Shown here one piece after another: positions 38,730 through 49,379 of a stretch of DNA of 64,000 nt (position 1 is its first letter; every line of letters starts with the position of its first letter). The notes beneath the pieces are model-generated. The model was not told the origin of the DNA. It did not search any database and saw only the letters and a program-made list of their open reading frames with translations. Origin of the DNA: Symbiopectobacterium purcellii (GTDB lineage Bacteria; Pseudomonadota; Gammaproteobacteria; Enterobacterales; Enterobacteriaceae); assembly GCF_019797845.1 (NCBI RefSeq), contig NZ_CP081864.1, forward strand, positions 1,178,001 to 1,242,000, written 5' to 3'. The position numbers were made by a program, and so were the translations under genes.

Positions 38730-39334
38730 TGCAAACCAGTCCGCTCCTTGAGTCATTGATGGAGGCACTGCGCTGCTTGCCGGGCGTGGGTCCGAAATCA
38801 GCACAGCGCATGGCGTTTCAACTGCTGCAACGCGATCGCAGCGGCGGTATGCGTTTGGCGCAGGCACTGACGCGCGCCATGTCCGAAATCGGCCACTGTG
38901 TGGATTGCCGCACCTTTACCGAGCAGGAACATTGCGCGATCTGTGCCAATCCACGTCGGCAGCAAACGGGCCAGATCTGCGTGGTAGAAAGCCCCGCAGA
39001 TATCCATGCCATTGAGCAGACTGGACAGTTTGCTGGACGTTACTTTGTGTTGATGGGACACCTGTCACCGCTGGATGGCATTGGGCCGGATGATATCGGG
39101 CTCGATCTGCTGGAACAGCGCTTAGGGCAGGAAAACCTGACAGAAGTGATTCTTGCCACCAATCCGACGGTGGAAGGGGATGCGACTGCCAACTACATTG
39201 CTGAGCTGTGTGCCCAGCACGGCGTAGTGGCGAGCCGCATTGCGCACGGCGTGCCGGTCGGTGGAGAGCTTGAAATGGTGGATGGCACCACGCTTTCCCA
39301 TTCGCTGGCGGGGCGTCATCCCATCCGCTTGTAG
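38729..39334 (+). CDS. recR: RecR recombination mediator
   Basis: Part of the RecFOR complex that loads RecA at gaps. 201 residues, the family length. The helix-hairpin-helix [17 protein letters not shown] is followed by the C4 zinc finger ([16 protein letters not shown]) and a TOPRIM domain ([20 protein letters not shown]). It overlaps ybaB by one base. The htpG control region follows. Confidence 0.98.
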
Positions 39335-39408
39335 CGGCTGTGCAGCATTTTCTCCGGTGCGGTGTCGTCTTCATCTGACGCCGCGCTGGGGATAAATTGT
39401 TTTTTGCT

Positions 39409-39438
39409 CTTGAAAATCCTTCCTCTTATCCCCACCTT
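39409..39438 (+). promoter_or_regulatory. Sigma-32 promoter of htpG
   Basis: CTTGAAA at 39409 and CCCCACCT at 39430 match the heat-shock consensus with the same 14-base spacing as E. coli htpG. It lies about 100 bp before the start codon. Confidence 0.82.
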
Positions 39439-39535
39439 TTGCCTACTGGCCGGAAATACCGGCACCATTCCCATACCCGCTACAGGGATTGAACATTATC
39501 AGCCTGACTAACTATTAGGATTGAGGTAAGTGACA

Positions 39536-41431
39536 ATGAGCATGAAGGGCCAAGAAACGCGCGGTTTTCAATCTGAAGTGAAGCAATTGCTGCACTTGAT
39601 GATCCATTCACTGTATTCCAATAAAGAAATTTTCCTGCGTGAATTGATCTCCAACGCCTCTGATGCGGCAGACAAGTTACGTTTTCGCGCCTTATCTTCG
39701 CCAGCGCTCTATGAAGGGGATGGAGAGCTGCGTGTGCGCGTTTCCACCAATAAAGAGCAACGTACCCTGACCATCGCTGACAACGGTATCGGGATGGGCC
39801 GCGATGAAGTTATCGATAATCTGGGCACCATTGCCAAATCGGGTACCAAAGCGTTTTTAGAGTCTATCGGCTCCGATCAGGCCAAAGACAGCCAACTCAT
39901 CGGTCAATTCGGTGTGGGCTTCTACTCGGCGTTTATCGTTGCGGATAAAGTGACGGTGCGTACCCGTGCGGCGGGCGCAGCGGCAGAAGAAGGTGTGTTC
40001 TGGGAATCGGCGGGCGAAGGTGAATACACCGTGGCAGATGTGGTCAAGGCCGATCGCGGTACCGAGATAACCCTGCACCTGCGCGAAGGGGAAGATGAGT
40101 TCCTCGATGAGTGGCGCGTGCGTTCCATTATTGGTAAATACTCCGATCACATCGCGCTGCCAGTGGAAATTGAAACCCATACGCCGAGCGAAGAAGAGGG
40201 TGGCGAGCCGACGGTCACCTGGGAGAAGGTTAACAAGGCGCAGGCGCTGTGGACGCGTAACAAGGCGGATGTGACCGAAGAAGAATACAAAGAATTCTAC
40301 AAGCATATTGCCCACGATTTCAGCGATCCGCTGAGCTGGAGCCACAACCGTGTGGAAGGGAAACAGGAATACACCAGCCTGCTCTACATCCCTTCTCAGG
40401 CACCGTGGGACATGTGGAACCGCGATCATAAACATGGCCTGAAACTCTATGTTCAGCGCGTGTTTATCATGGATGACGCCGAGCAGTTCATGCCGAACTA
40501 CCTGCGCTTTGTGCGTGGCTTGATAGATTCCAACGATCTGCCGCTCAATGTCTCCCGTGAAATCCTGCAAGACAGCCGTGTTACGCAGAATCTGCGCAAT
40601 GCGCTGACCAAACGTGTGTTGCAGATGCTGGAAAAACTGGCAAAAGACGACGCCGAAAAATACCAAACCTTCTGGCTACAGTTTGGCCTGGTGTTGAAAG
40701 AGGGGCCAGCGGAAGACGGTGGCAATCGCGAAGCCATTGCCAAACTGCTGCGCTTTGCTTCCACCCATGGCGACAGCGCTGCTCCGACGGTATCGCTGGA
40801 AGAGTATGTCAGCCGCATGGTCGACGGGCAGGAGAAAATTTACTACATCACTGCCGACAGTTATGCTGCGGCGAAGAGCAGCCCGCATCTGGAGTTGTTC
40901 CGCAAGAAAGGCATCGAAGTACTGCTGCTTTCTGACCGCGTCGATGAGTGGATGATGAGCTACCTGACCGAGTTTGACGGCAAGTCCTTCCAGTCCGTTA
41001 GCAAAGCGGATGAAGCGCTGGATAAGCTGGCGGATGATGCCAGTGATGACGACGCGCGCAAAGAGGCGGAAAAATCCCTGGAACCGTTTGTTGAGCGTGT
41101 GAAAACGCTGCTGGGTGAGCGCGTCAAAGAGGTGCGCCTGACGCATCGCCTGACCGATACCCCTGCCATCGTAACCACCGATGCCAATGACATGAGCACG
41201 CAGATGGCGAAGCTGTTTGCCGCCGCTGGGCAGAATGCGCCGGAAGTGAAATATATTTTTGAACTCAACCCGGAGCATGCGTTGGTGAAACGTGCCGCAG
41301 ACACGGGTGATGATGCACAGTTTGGCGAGTGGGTGGAACTGCTGCTGGAGCAGGCGCTGCTGGCTGAACGCGGCACGCTGGAAGATCCTAATCAGTTTAT
41401 CCGTCGTATGAATCAACTGCTGAGTGCATAA
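39536..41431 (+). CDS. htpG: HtpG, bacterial Hsp90
   Basis: Dimeric ATP-dependent chaperone, 631 residues from the ATG at 39536 ([19 protein letters not shown]), with a GAGG site upstream; an ATG at 39542 is the alternative. GHKL ATPase motifs: [25 protein letters not shown] and [18 protein letters not shown]. Middle-domain catalytic Arg region: [10 protein letters not shown]. The C-terminal dimerisation domain is complete. Preceded by a heat-shock promoter and followed by a terminator. Confidence 0.98.
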   Translation: MSMKGQETRGFQSEVKQLLHLMIHSLYSNKEIFLRELISNASDAADKLRFRALSSPALYEGDGELRVRVSTNKEQRTLTIADNGIGMGRDEVIDNLGTIAKSGTKAFLESIGSDQAKDSQLIGQFGVGFYSAFIVADKVTVRTRAAGAAAEEGVFWESAGEGEYTVADVVKADRGTEITLHLREGEDEFLDEWRVRSIIGKYSDHIALPVEIETHTPSEEEGGEPTVTWEKVNKAQALWTRNKADVTEEEYKEFYKHIAHDFSDPLSWSHNRVEGKQEYTSLLYIPSQAPWDMWNRDHKHGLKLYVQRVFIMDDAEQFMPNYLRFVRGLIDSNDLPLNVSREILQDSRVTQNLRNALTKRVLQMLEKLAKDDAEKYQTFWLQFGLVLKEGPAEDGGNREAIAKLLRFASTHGDSAAPTVSLEEYVSRMVDGQEKIYYITADSYAAAKSSPHLELFRKKGIEVLLLSDRVDEWMMSYLTEFDGKSFQSVSKADEALDKLADDASDDDARKEAEKSLEPFVERVKTLLGERVKEVRLTHRLTDTPAIVTTDANDMSTQMAKLFAAAGQNAPEVKYIFELNPEHALVKRAADTGDDAQFGEWVELLLEQALLAERGTLEDPNQFIRRMNQLLSA

Positions 41432-41448
41432 CGGCTCACACTTTCCCG

Positions 41449-41478
41449 AAAACCCGGTTTTTAACCGGGTTTTTTTTC
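41449..41478 (+). terminator. Terminator after htpG
   Basis: AACCCGGTT / AACCGGGTT with a short T loop, then T8. Confidence 0.92.
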
Positions 41479-41519
41479 GCTTTGCGACACGCTGAAGCGA
41501 GCCCGTTCCTTGAGGATAA

Positions 41520-42236
<717 letters not shown>

Positions 42237-42261
42237 CCTATCGCCGCGTCGCGTGAAAATG

Positions 42262-42288
42262 CCGGTACCCTGTGTGCCGGTTTTTTTT
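42262..42288 (+). terminator. Terminator after adk
   Basis: CCGGTAC / GTGCCGG (one wobble pair) with a 5-base loop and T8. Confidence 0.82.
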
Positions 42289-42464
42289 GCCTGCTTCCCG
42301 CATTATCGTCTGCCATTCGCGACTTCAATGGCAAGTATCGGTAATAACATCGCTTTTCCTATCCCGTCCGGGCAACATTTTCGCTACACTCAGCGCTGGT
42401 AACGATAACCGCTTCCCGGTGTACCACATGTGTACGGCGAGCAGCCTTTTTATGAGGGCAGACG

Positions 42465-43427
42465 ATGAGTCAACAAAAAGTGGGCGTACTGATGGTGAAT
42501 CTGGGGACGCCCGAAGCCCCGACGCCGCAGGCGGTGAAACGCTATCTGGCTCAGTTTCTTAGTGATAAACGCGTGGTGGATACGCCGCGCTGGCTCTGGT
42601 GGCCGCTGTTAAATGGCGTGATCCTGCCTTTTCGTTCTCCCCGTGTCGCCAAACTGTATCAGTCCATCTGGACGGTTGACGGTTCTCCGTTGTTGGCATT
42701 CAGTCGACGTCAGGAATGCGCGCTCTCCGCCCGTTTAGGCGACGATATTCCGGTGGCGCTAGGCATGAGCTATGGTTCGCCGAGCTTGCCGTCAGCGTTA
42801 GATAGCCTGTTGTCGCAAGGCGTCACTCAACTGGTGGTGCTGCCTCTCTACCCACAATATTCTTGCTCCACCACGGGGGCGGTATGGGATGGGCTGGCCG
42901 ACGCACTGCGCACGCGCCGCCAGTTGCCCGGTATCCGTTTTATCCGCGATTATGCAACGCACCCGGTCTATATCGATGCGCTAAAGCAGCGTGTCGAGGC
43001 ATCATTTGCCCGGCACGGCGTGCCGGACCGCTTAGTGATATCGTTCCATGGCATTCCGGTGCGTTATGCTACAGAGGGGGATGACTATCCCCTGCGCTGT
43101 CAGGCAACGGCACAGGCGCTGATCGCTGCGTTGGGGTTGGCACCGGAACAGGTGCAAATGACCTTTCAATCACGTTTTGGCCGTGAACCCTGGCTCACTC
43201 CCTATACGGATGAAACGTTAAAGGGATTACCCGCGCAGGGGATCAAACACATTCAGGTTATTTGTCCTGGGTTTGCTGCCGATTGTCTGGAAACGTTGGA
43301 AGAGATTCAGGAACAGAACCGGGAGATTTTCCTGCATGCTGGCGGTGAACGGTTTGCTTATATTCCGGCGCTAAATGACGATGCGCGGCACATTGATGTG
43401 TTTGAAGCGTTGATTCGTGACGAATAG
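42465..43427 (+). CDS. hemH: Ferrochelatase
   Basis: Inserts Fe2+ into protoporphyrin IX, the last step of haem synthesis. 320 residues, the E. coli length. Start [22 protein letters not shown]. The metal/porphyrin site is recognised by FSFHGIP-type sequence ([12 protein letters not shown]), and [19 protein letters not shown] and [15 protein letters not shown] are conserved. It is convergent with ybaL across a shared hairpin. Confidence 0.97.
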   Translation: MSQQKVGVLMVNLGTPEAPTPQAVKRYLAQFLSDKRVVDTPRWLWWPLLNGVILPFRSPRVAKLYQSIWTVDGSPLLAFSRRQECALSARLGDDIPVALGMSYGSPSLPSALDSLLSQGVTQLVVLPLYPQYSCSTTGAVWDGLADALRTRRQLPGIRFIRDYATHPVYIDALKQRVEASFARHGVPDRLVISFHGIPVRYATEGDDYPLRCQATAQALIAALGLAPEQVQMTFQSRFGREPWLTPYTDETLKGLPAQGIKHIQVICPGFAADCLETLEEIQEQNREIFLHAGGERFAYIPALNDDARHIDVFEALIRDE

Positions 43428-43442
43428 TTAAAACAGCACAGA

Positions 43443-43475
43443 TAAAAAGGCGCAGCGGGACTACCGCTGCGCATC
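43443..43475 (-). terminator. Terminator of ybaL (shared hairpin with hemH)
   Basis: GCGCAGCGG / CCGCTGCGC with a 5-base loop. On the reverse strand it is followed by CTTTTTATC. It lies between the convergent hemH and ybaL stops. Confidence 0.85.
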
Positions 43476-43479
43476 GCTA

Positions 43480-45168
43480 TCAAATCGGGCACTCTTTGAG
43501 GTCTTCCGCTTTTACCTGCTCAAGCTGTAGCAGGGTAATCATGCTGTTGGCGATTTCGCGTTCACCCATCACCACCTGATTGGCGCCGTGTTCGGTGATA
43601 TAGCTGACTTCATCGTCATAATGTGCGCGCGCAATGATCTCCAGGTCCGGGCGTTTTTCACGCGCTGCCGCAACGATTTCTCCTGCCTCGTAGCCGTTAG
43701 GAATGGTCAACAGCAGCCAGCGGGCGCAATCCAACCGCGCCAACTCCATGATTTCTACTTTAGTGGCATTCCCCAACACGGCCTTGATGCCTTGTTCGCG
43801 CAGAGCATCTACCCGTGCACGCGAATTCTCGATAACCACAACAGGAATACCCTCCTGATGCAGTTTGGCCCCGATCAGGCTGCCAACGCGGCCATAACCG
43901 ACCAATAGCGCGTGATTACACATATCAACCGGGATCTGCTTCTCTTCTTCGATGGCCTCTTCCACGATCTGCTCATCAATGGTCTCTGTTTTCTCCAGAT
44001 AGCGTTCCAGCAGCGTAAAGAGCAATGGGTTGATCATAATCGACAGAATCGCCCCTGCCAGCACCAGATTGCGCCCCTGTTCAGACAAGAGACCGAGCAC
44101 AACGCCCAGGCCTGCCAGGATAAAGGCGAACTCGCCAATCTGCGCCAGACTGGTCGAGATGGTCAGCGCGGTACGCTTGGAGTGGCCAAACAGGCGAACC
44201 AACATAAACGCGGCAGCCGATTTACCGAACACGATAATGGCCAGCGTAATGATGACGGCCATCGGCTCATTCACCAGAATCATCGGATCGAACAGCATGC
44301 CCACCGAAACAAAAAACAGTACGGCGAAGGCGTCACGCAGCGGCAGCGTATCGTGGGCGGCGCGTTGACTGAGTTCTGATTCGTTCAGCACCACACCGGC
44401 AAAGAAGGCGCCCAGCGCGAATGAGACATCAAACAGCTTCACAGCGCCGAAAGCGATACCAAGTGCCATCGCCAACACGGCGAGGGTAAACAGCTCCCGT
44501 GAGCCGGTTGCGGCGCTTTTTGCCAGCACCCAGGGCACCAGGCGGCGACCGACCACAATCATCAGTGTGATAAAGGCAACGACCTTGCCGATAGTCCATG
44601 CCAGATCACGAATCAGCTTACCGGTATCGGCATGCTCCGCGCCTATCATGTCACGGAACGCAGGCAGCAATACCAGCGTCAGCACCATCGCTAAATCTTC
44701 CACGATCAGCCAACCAATAGCGATTTGTCCTCGCTGGCTGTCAATCAGTTGCCGTTCTTCCAACGCGCGCAGCAGTACCACGGTACTGGCGGTGGATAAA
44801 CAAAGCCCAAACACCAACCCGCTCGCCAGGCTCCAGCCGAGCAGAGAGGAAAGGCCCATACCCAGCAACGTGGCAACGGCAATTTGTGCAATGGCGCCGG
44901 GAATAGCGATGGATTTCACCGCCATCAGGTCTTTCAGTGAGAAATGCAGGCCGACACCAAACATCAGCAGAATAACCCCAAGTTCAGCCAATTCAGGTGC
45001 TAACGCGGTATCCGCGACGAAACCCGGGGTAAACGGCCCCACCAGAACCCCGGCGACCAGATAGCCGACTAAAGGGGAAATGCGTAGTCGATTGGCCAGA
45101 ATCCCCAGCAAGAACGCGAGGACCAGCCCTACGGCAATGGTGGATATTAGTGGTGTGGTTGCATGCAT
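43480..45168 (-). CDS. ybaL: YbaL, CPA2 cation/proton antiporter (KefB-like)
   Basis: Inner-membrane CPA2-family transporter of 562 residues. The ATG at 45168 has AAGGAG six bases upstream and gives MHATTPLISTIAVGLVLAFL, matching E. coli. About 12-13 hydrophobic spans (1-~390) include GLCLSTASTVVLLRALEER and GAFFAGVVLNESELS. A Rossmann-type TrkA-N domain (about 415-530; ALLVGYGRVGSLIGAKL) binds nucleotide. It likely exchanges K+ for H+. The E. coli fsr gene, normally next to it, is absent. Confidence 0.95.
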   Translation of the reverse strand: MHATTPLISTIAVGLVLAFLLGILANRLRISPLVGYLVAGVLVGPFTPGFVADTALAPELAELGVILLMFGVGLHFSLKDLMAVKSIAIPGAIAQIAVATLLGMGLSSLLGWSLASGLVFGLCLSTASTVVLLRALEERQLIDSQRGQIAIGWLIVEDLAMVLTLVLLPAFRDMIGAEHADTGKLIRDLAWTIGKVVAFITLMIVVGRRLVPWVLAKSAATGSRELFTLAVLAMALGIAFGAVKLFDVSFALGAFFAGVVLNESELSQRAAHDTLPLRDAFAVLFFVSVGMLFDPMILVNEPMAVIITLAIIVFGKSAAAFMLVRLFGHSKRTALTISTSLAQIGEFAFILAGLGVVLGLLSEQGRNLVLAGAILSIMINPLLFTLLERYLEKTETIDEQIVEEAIEEEKQIPVDMCNHALLVGYGRVGSLIGAKLHQEGIPVVVIENSRARVDALREQGIKAVLGNATKVEIMELARLDCARWLLLTIPNGYEAGEIVAAAREKRPDLEIIARAHYDDEVSYITEHGANQVVMGEREIANSMITLLQLEQVKAEDLKECPI

Positions 45169-45712
45169 CCCGACTCCTTTTGCCATTGTTGAAAAACGTT
45201 CATGAGCAGACTTCTTGAACAAATTCTATTTCATTTGAAGAAATCCTGCTTGGGAAAATGAGGGTATTCTAGTAAAAATCTTCGTTTATTCATTGAATCT
45301 AAGTCTAATATAGATTTCATGATGCTTTCGTCAGATTAGCATTGATAAACCAACGTTATTGCTGTCATGAAGATACTTTCTCATGTCTGTTATGCTGCAT
45401 TTTCATCCCACGCATTGAGAGGAACCGGTTTCTCGGCATTAAAAACCTTAGAATAGCGGGGGTAAATGACATAAATACAACAGAATCAAATGAACTGACC
45501 GTTTTCATCAGCTTTCTCTGGTGATTCATACGTGTAACGCCGGTTTTTCTTGTGATACAGGTCACAGGGTGCAAATGAAATCGAGCGTTCGGGAAAAGTG
45601 CGCTATTCTGGAGGGAGATCTCAACCTGCGCGTACCTGACTAAGACCAGGACGGGCAGAGGGCTGCTATCGCATTCTTTTAACAGGGGTTGTTTACTTAA
45701 CGGAGAGTTTCC
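45169..45712. other. Gene-free interval between ybaL and ushA
   Basis: 544 bp between divergent genes, AT-rich in its first half. It must hold the ybaL and ushA promoters. I see no protein or RNA gene here; this is where fsr lies in E. coli. Confidence 0.55.
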
Positions 45713-47365
45713 ATGCGTTTTGCAACGAAAGCGTTAGGACGTGCTATTGCGATGTCGCTGGTTTTTACCTCGGCAGGGACGTTGGCGTGGGAAAAAGATA
45801 AAACCTATGACATCACCATCCTCCACACCAACGATCACCACGGCCATTTCTGGCATAACGAATACGGCGAATATGGGTTGGCTGCGCAGAAAACGCTGGT
45901 GGATCAGATTCGTCAGGAGGTGGCTGCTAAAGGCGGCAGCGTGCTGTTGCTGTCCGGTGGGGATATTAACACCGGGGTGCCGGAATCTGACTTGCAGGAT
46001 GCAGAGCCCGATTTTCGTGGCATGAATATGGTGGGCTATGATGCCATGGCGCTCGGTAACCATGAGTTTGATAATCCACTCTCTGTTTTGCGCCAGCAAG
46101 AGAAGTGGGCAACATTCCCGCTGTTGTCTGCCAACATCTATCAAAAGAGTACACAGCAACGTCTGTTCAAATCCTATGCGCTGTTTGATAAGCAGGGCAT
46201 CAAGATTGCGGTTATCGGCCTGACCACGGATGACACGGCAAAATTGGGTAACCCGGAATTTTTCACCGATATTGAGTTTCGCAAGCCGTCTACGGAAGTG
46301 AAATCGGTGGTCGATCAGTTGCGTAGCACCGAAAAACCCGATGTGATTATCGCTGCAACCCACATGGGGCACTATGACGATGGCCAGCACGGCTCTAATG
46401 CGCCAGGGGATGTCGAAATGGCGCGTAGCCTGCCGGCAGGCTATCTGGACATGATTGTGGGTGGTCACTCACAAGATCCGGTCTGCATGGCGAGTGAAAA
46501 CAAGAAACAGGTGGATTATGTGCCGGGTACCCCCTGTGCGCCGGACCGGCAAAATGGTACTTGGATCGTGCAGGCTCACGAATGGGGTAAATATGTTGGG
46601 CGCGCTGATTTCACGTTCAAAAATGGCACGCTGACGCTGGCTCATTACCAACTTATTCCGGTCAACCTGAAGAAAAAGGTGGAGAAGACCGGTGGCGGCA
46701 CCGAGCGCGTCTATTATACCCAGGAGATCAAACAAGATGATGGCGTGGTGAAAATGCTGACGCCGTTCCAGGAGAAAGGCCAGGCGCAGTTGGACGTGAA
46801 GGTGGGAAGCGTCAATGGTACGCTGGATGGCGATCGCAAGCAGGTGCGTTTCTATCAAACCAATCTGGGGCATCTGCTGTTATCGGCCCAACGCGAACGT
46901 GCCAATGCGGATTTTGCCGTGATGAGCGGCGGTGGGATACGCGATTCCATTCAGCCCGGTGATATCACCTATAAAACGGTGCTGAAAGTGCAGCCGTTTG
47001 CTAACACCTTGGTCTATGTCGATATGAAAGGCAACGAGGTTGAGAAATATCTGGCCGCGGTGGCGAACAAGAAAGTGGATTCCGGTGCCTATGCCCAATT
47101 CCTGAACGTCAGCCTGGTGGCAGATGGGCAGGGCGTGCAGGAGGTGAAAATCAAGGGTGAACCGTTGCAGGCGGATAAAACCTACCGCATGGCCACGCTG
47201 AACTTCAATGCGATGGGCGGTGATGGTTATCCGCGTCTGGATGGCTTGCCGACCTACGTCAACACCGGTTTTGTCGATGCAGAGGTGTTGAAACAGTATA
47301 TCGAGCAGCATTCACCGCTTGATGCAGCGGCCTATGCGCCCAAAGGCGAAATTCAATACCGTTGA
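45713..47365 (+). CDS. ushA: UshA periplasmic UDP-sugar hydrolase / 5'-nucleotidase
   Basis: Periplasmic enzyme hydrolysing nucleotides and UDP-sugars for salvage, 550 residues as in E. coli. A signal peptide (about 1-25, ending GTLAW) is followed by the metallophosphatase domain with metal ligands in ILHTNDHHGHF, GGDINTGVPES, LGNHEFDNP and ATHMGHYDDG. The C-terminal nucleotide-binding domain includes NADFAVMSGGGIRDSIQ and FNAMGGDGYPRL. An in-family start at 45713 has GGAGAG upstream. A strong terminator follows. Confidence 0.97.
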   Translation: MRFATKALGRAIAMSLVFTSAGTLAWEKDKTYDITILHTNDHHGHFWHNEYGEYGLAAQKTLVDQIRQEVAAKGGSVLLLSGGDINTGVPESDLQDAEPDFRGMNMVGYDAMALGNHEFDNPLSVLRQQEKWATFPLLSANIYQKSTQQRLFKSYALFDKQGIKIAVIGLTTDDTAKLGNPEFFTDIEFRKPSTEVKSVVDQLRSTEKPDVIIAATHMGHYDDGQHGSNAPGDVEMARSLPAGYLDMIVGGHSQDPVCMASENKKQVDYVPGTPCAPDRQNGTWIVQAHEWGKYVGRADFTFKNGTLTLAHYQLIPVNLKKKVEKTGGGTERVYYTQEIKQDDGVVKMLTPFQEKGQAQLDVKVGSVNGTLDGDRKQVRFYQTNLGHLLLSAQRERANADFAVMSGGGIRDSIQPGDITYKTVLKVQPFANTLVYVDMKGNEVEKYLAAVANKKVDSGAYAQFLNVSLVADGQGVQEVKIKGEPLQADKTYRMATLNFNAMGGDGYPRLDGLPTYVNTGFVDAEVLKQYIEQHSPLDAAAYAPKGEIQYR

Positions 47366-47387
47366 TAAAATGGTCGCGCTAACATTA

Positions 47388-47422
47388 AAGAGGGCTTGCG
47401 GATTGGCAAGCCCTCTTTTTTT
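47388..47422 (+). terminator. Terminator after ushA
   Basis: AGAGGGCTTGC / GCAAGCCCTCT, 11 pairs, then T7. Confidence 0.93.
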
Positions 47423-47454
47423 ACATCTGCCGCTCATTGAGTGTGAATCGCTCT

Positions 47455-47474
47455 TTTGTGATGGATATAACAGT
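47455..47474 (+). promoter_or_regulatory. Candidate CRP site upstream of the GH28 gene
   Basis: TGTGA-N6-TAACA at 47457-47472, nine of ten core bases of the CRP consensus. Plausible because pectinase genes of soft-rot bacteria are commonly CRP-activated, but one weak half-site makes this tentative. Confidence 0.35.
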
Positions 47475-47537
47475 TAAATGTTAGCAATAACATTTTTAGC
47501 GCGCTCAGCATCACAAACGTGATCTGTTGTTGTTTTT

Positions 47538-47580
47538 TATTGAAAAGTCTTTGATATTTTATTAAAACGTCTTTTCAATA
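47538..47580. promoter_or_regulatory. Inverted repeat, candidate operator of the GH28 gene
   Basis: Perfect 10-base arms TATTGAAAAG (47538-47547) and CTTTTCAATA (47571-47580), 23 bp apart. The right arm touches the ribosome-binding site (GAGGGTG) of the downstream hydrolase. The arms do not match the KdgR box well. Confidence 0.5.
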
Positions 47581-47592
47581 GAGGGTGTTGGA

Positions 47593-48978
47593 ATGAAGAA
47601 GGGGTTTGTTTTGTCATTGCTTGGCGCATGTATTGCGGTCAGTTCTCAGGCGGGTGCCGCAGCCTTACCTGCCGTTGTCACTTTTACCGATAATGGCAAG
47701 GTGTGTGATGTCACGCAATATGGCGCGGAAGGCCATCGCCTGCAAATTGCATTGAATACGGATTCATTCCAACGCGCTATCGATGATTGTGCGGCCGCAG
47801 GCGGCGGTACAGTATTGGTGCCGGAAGGTAACTATCTGGTCAACCCACTGTTCCTGAAAAGTAATGTGCGTCTGAACCTGGCGAAGAACGCCACCATTGT
47901 GGCGTCGACAGAAGAAGCGGCCTATCGTGCCACGGAGCAGACCAAATACGCCGAGGCGGAAAATGGTTGGTTGCCGTTTATCAGCGTTGCTGATGCCAAG
48001 AACGTCGCAATCACCGGTGAAGGTACCATTGATGGTCAAGGTGCCGTGTGGTGGGAGCGCTGGCGTGCCAATATCCGTGCCACGGGTAAAAAGGGGGGGA
48101 CCGATCGCCCGCGTTTAATCTATATCACCCGTTCCAGCAATGTATTGGTGGACGGTGTTACCCTGACGCACTCGCCGAGTTTCCACGTAGTGATGCGTTA
48201 CGCGCATGACGTCAATGTCAACAATACAAAAATTTTGTCGCCCTGGCATGCACCGAATACCGATGCCATCGATCCTATCGACAGTCAGAACATTCGCATC
48301 ACCAATAACTTTATCGACTGTAACGACGACCACATTGCCATCAAGGCAGAGAAGCCCGATGCGCGCTTCCCTGAAGGCGTCGTCGACAATATCTATATTG
48401 CAAACAACTTATTGTGTCAAGGGCGCGGTATTTCTATCGGCAGTGAAACCTCTGGTGGTGTGAACAACGTACTGGTGGAAAATAACCAGTTCGAAGGTTC
48501 GATGTACGGTATTCGTATCAAGACGCTGCGTGGTAAAGGCGGTGAGGTGAAAAACATCACCTACCGCAATACCAAAATGGTCGATGTCGATATTCCGTTG
48601 GTGTTTGCAGGCTACTACAAGGCGGCTCCCATTGTGCAAGCCGAAGTGGACAAACTGCTGGCAGAAGGCGGTTTCACCATGGGTGAACAAATTTACCCGC
48701 CAGATACCGATGCCAAACAGCCGTTTGATAAATACAAGACGCCGCATTTTAGCAATGTGACGATCGAGAACCTGGAATCAACCGGCAAAAGCAAAGCTGC
48801 TGCGTACATCATTGGCGTACCTGAAGCACCCTTGAGCGGTTTCCATTTTGACAACGTGCGTATCGATGCCGATCAGGGGATCCGCGTGCGTAACGCCGAA
48901 GTGCAAACCAAAGGCTTAACCCTTAACGTGAAGCAAGGGCCGACGCTGTTGGTCGAAAAAGGGGCTAAGGTCGATTAA
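47593..48978 (+). CDS. Family 28 glycoside hydrolase (polygalacturonase-like), exported
   Basis: Probable pectin-degrading enzyme, 461 residues. A signal peptide (about 1-23, ending GAAAL) is followed by a right-handed beta-helix. GH28 signatures: NTD at 222-224, DD at 245-246 (NDDHIAIK), and RIK at 308-310 (GIRIKT). The third motif, normally GHG, reads GRG (277-279): Arg278 (codon CGC) replaces the catalytic-site His. The enzyme could be altered in activity or specificity. Exo- versus endo-action cannot be told by eye; the length fits the longer exo/unsaturated-oligomer group. It lies between ushA and ybaK, where E. coli has nothing, so it is an insertion relative to that backbone. Confidence 0.88.
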   Translation: MKKGFVLSLLGACIAVSSQAGAAALPAVVTFTDNGKVCDVTQYGAEGHRLQIALNTDSFQRAIDDCAAAGGGTVLVPEGNYLVNPLFLKSNVRLNLAKNATIVASTEEAAYRATEQTKYAEAENGWLPFISVADAKNVAITGEGTIDGQGAVWWERWRANIRATGKKGGTDRPRLIYITRSSNVLVDGVTLTHSPSFHVVMRYAHDVNVNNTKILSPWHAPNTDAIDPIDSQNIRITNNFIDCNDDHIAIKAEKPDARFPEGVVDNIYIANNLLCQGRGISIGSETSGGVNNVLVENNQFEGSMYGIRIKTLRGKGGEVKNITYRNTKMVDVDIPLVFAGYYKAAPIVQAEVDKLLAEGGFTMGEQIYPPDTDAKQPFDKYKTPHFSNVTIENLESTGKSKAAAYIIGVPEAPLSGFHFDNVRIDADQGIRVRNAEVQTKGLTLNVKQGPTLLVEKGAKVD

Positions 48979-49043
48979 TTACCCGTTTTGAAGCGGTGGC
49001 AGGGGACACACTGGCCGTGGAGTCCTCTGCCATCAGCTTCTTT

Positions 49044-49379
49044 TACGCTTCATACTTCCCGCCGTGGCGGCGTTGGCCGCGCTCAGTTACCCGAATCACT
49101 TACTGGTGTAAGCTCATCGGGATTCCTTCGCTTGCCGCCTTGCCACAACGCGAATTATTTCGAGTAAAAATGGGGGGACTTCCCGCCGTGGCGGCGTTGG
49201 CCGCACTCAGTCACCCGAATCACTTACTGGTGTAAGCTCATCGGGATTCCTTCACTTGCCGCCTTGCCACAACGTGAATTATTTCGCGTAAAAATGGGGG
49301 GACTTCCCGCCGTGGCGGCGTTGGCCGCGCTCCGTCCCCGAATCACTGACTTGAGTCAGCGCTTCGGAATTCCTTCACT
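49044..49379 (-). repeat. Three tandem ERIC-type units
   Basis: Two complete units and a truncated third follow each other head to tail with a 124-bp period: the marker ACTTCCCGCCGTGG starts at 49054, 49178 and 49302. The first two differ at five positions by my count. Each carries the ERIC core (CCGAATCACTTACTGGTGTAAG, i.e. inverted arms) and the CTTGCCGCC...GAATTATTTCG end. The last unit stops at the ybaK stop codon. This array fills the 399-bp gap between the GH28 gene and ybaK. Confidence 0.88.

Noticed and set aside
49044..49379. CRISPR array suggested by regularly spaced repeats before ybaK
   Set aside because: The repeated unit is the whole 124-bp ERIC with no variable spacers, and no cas genes are near.
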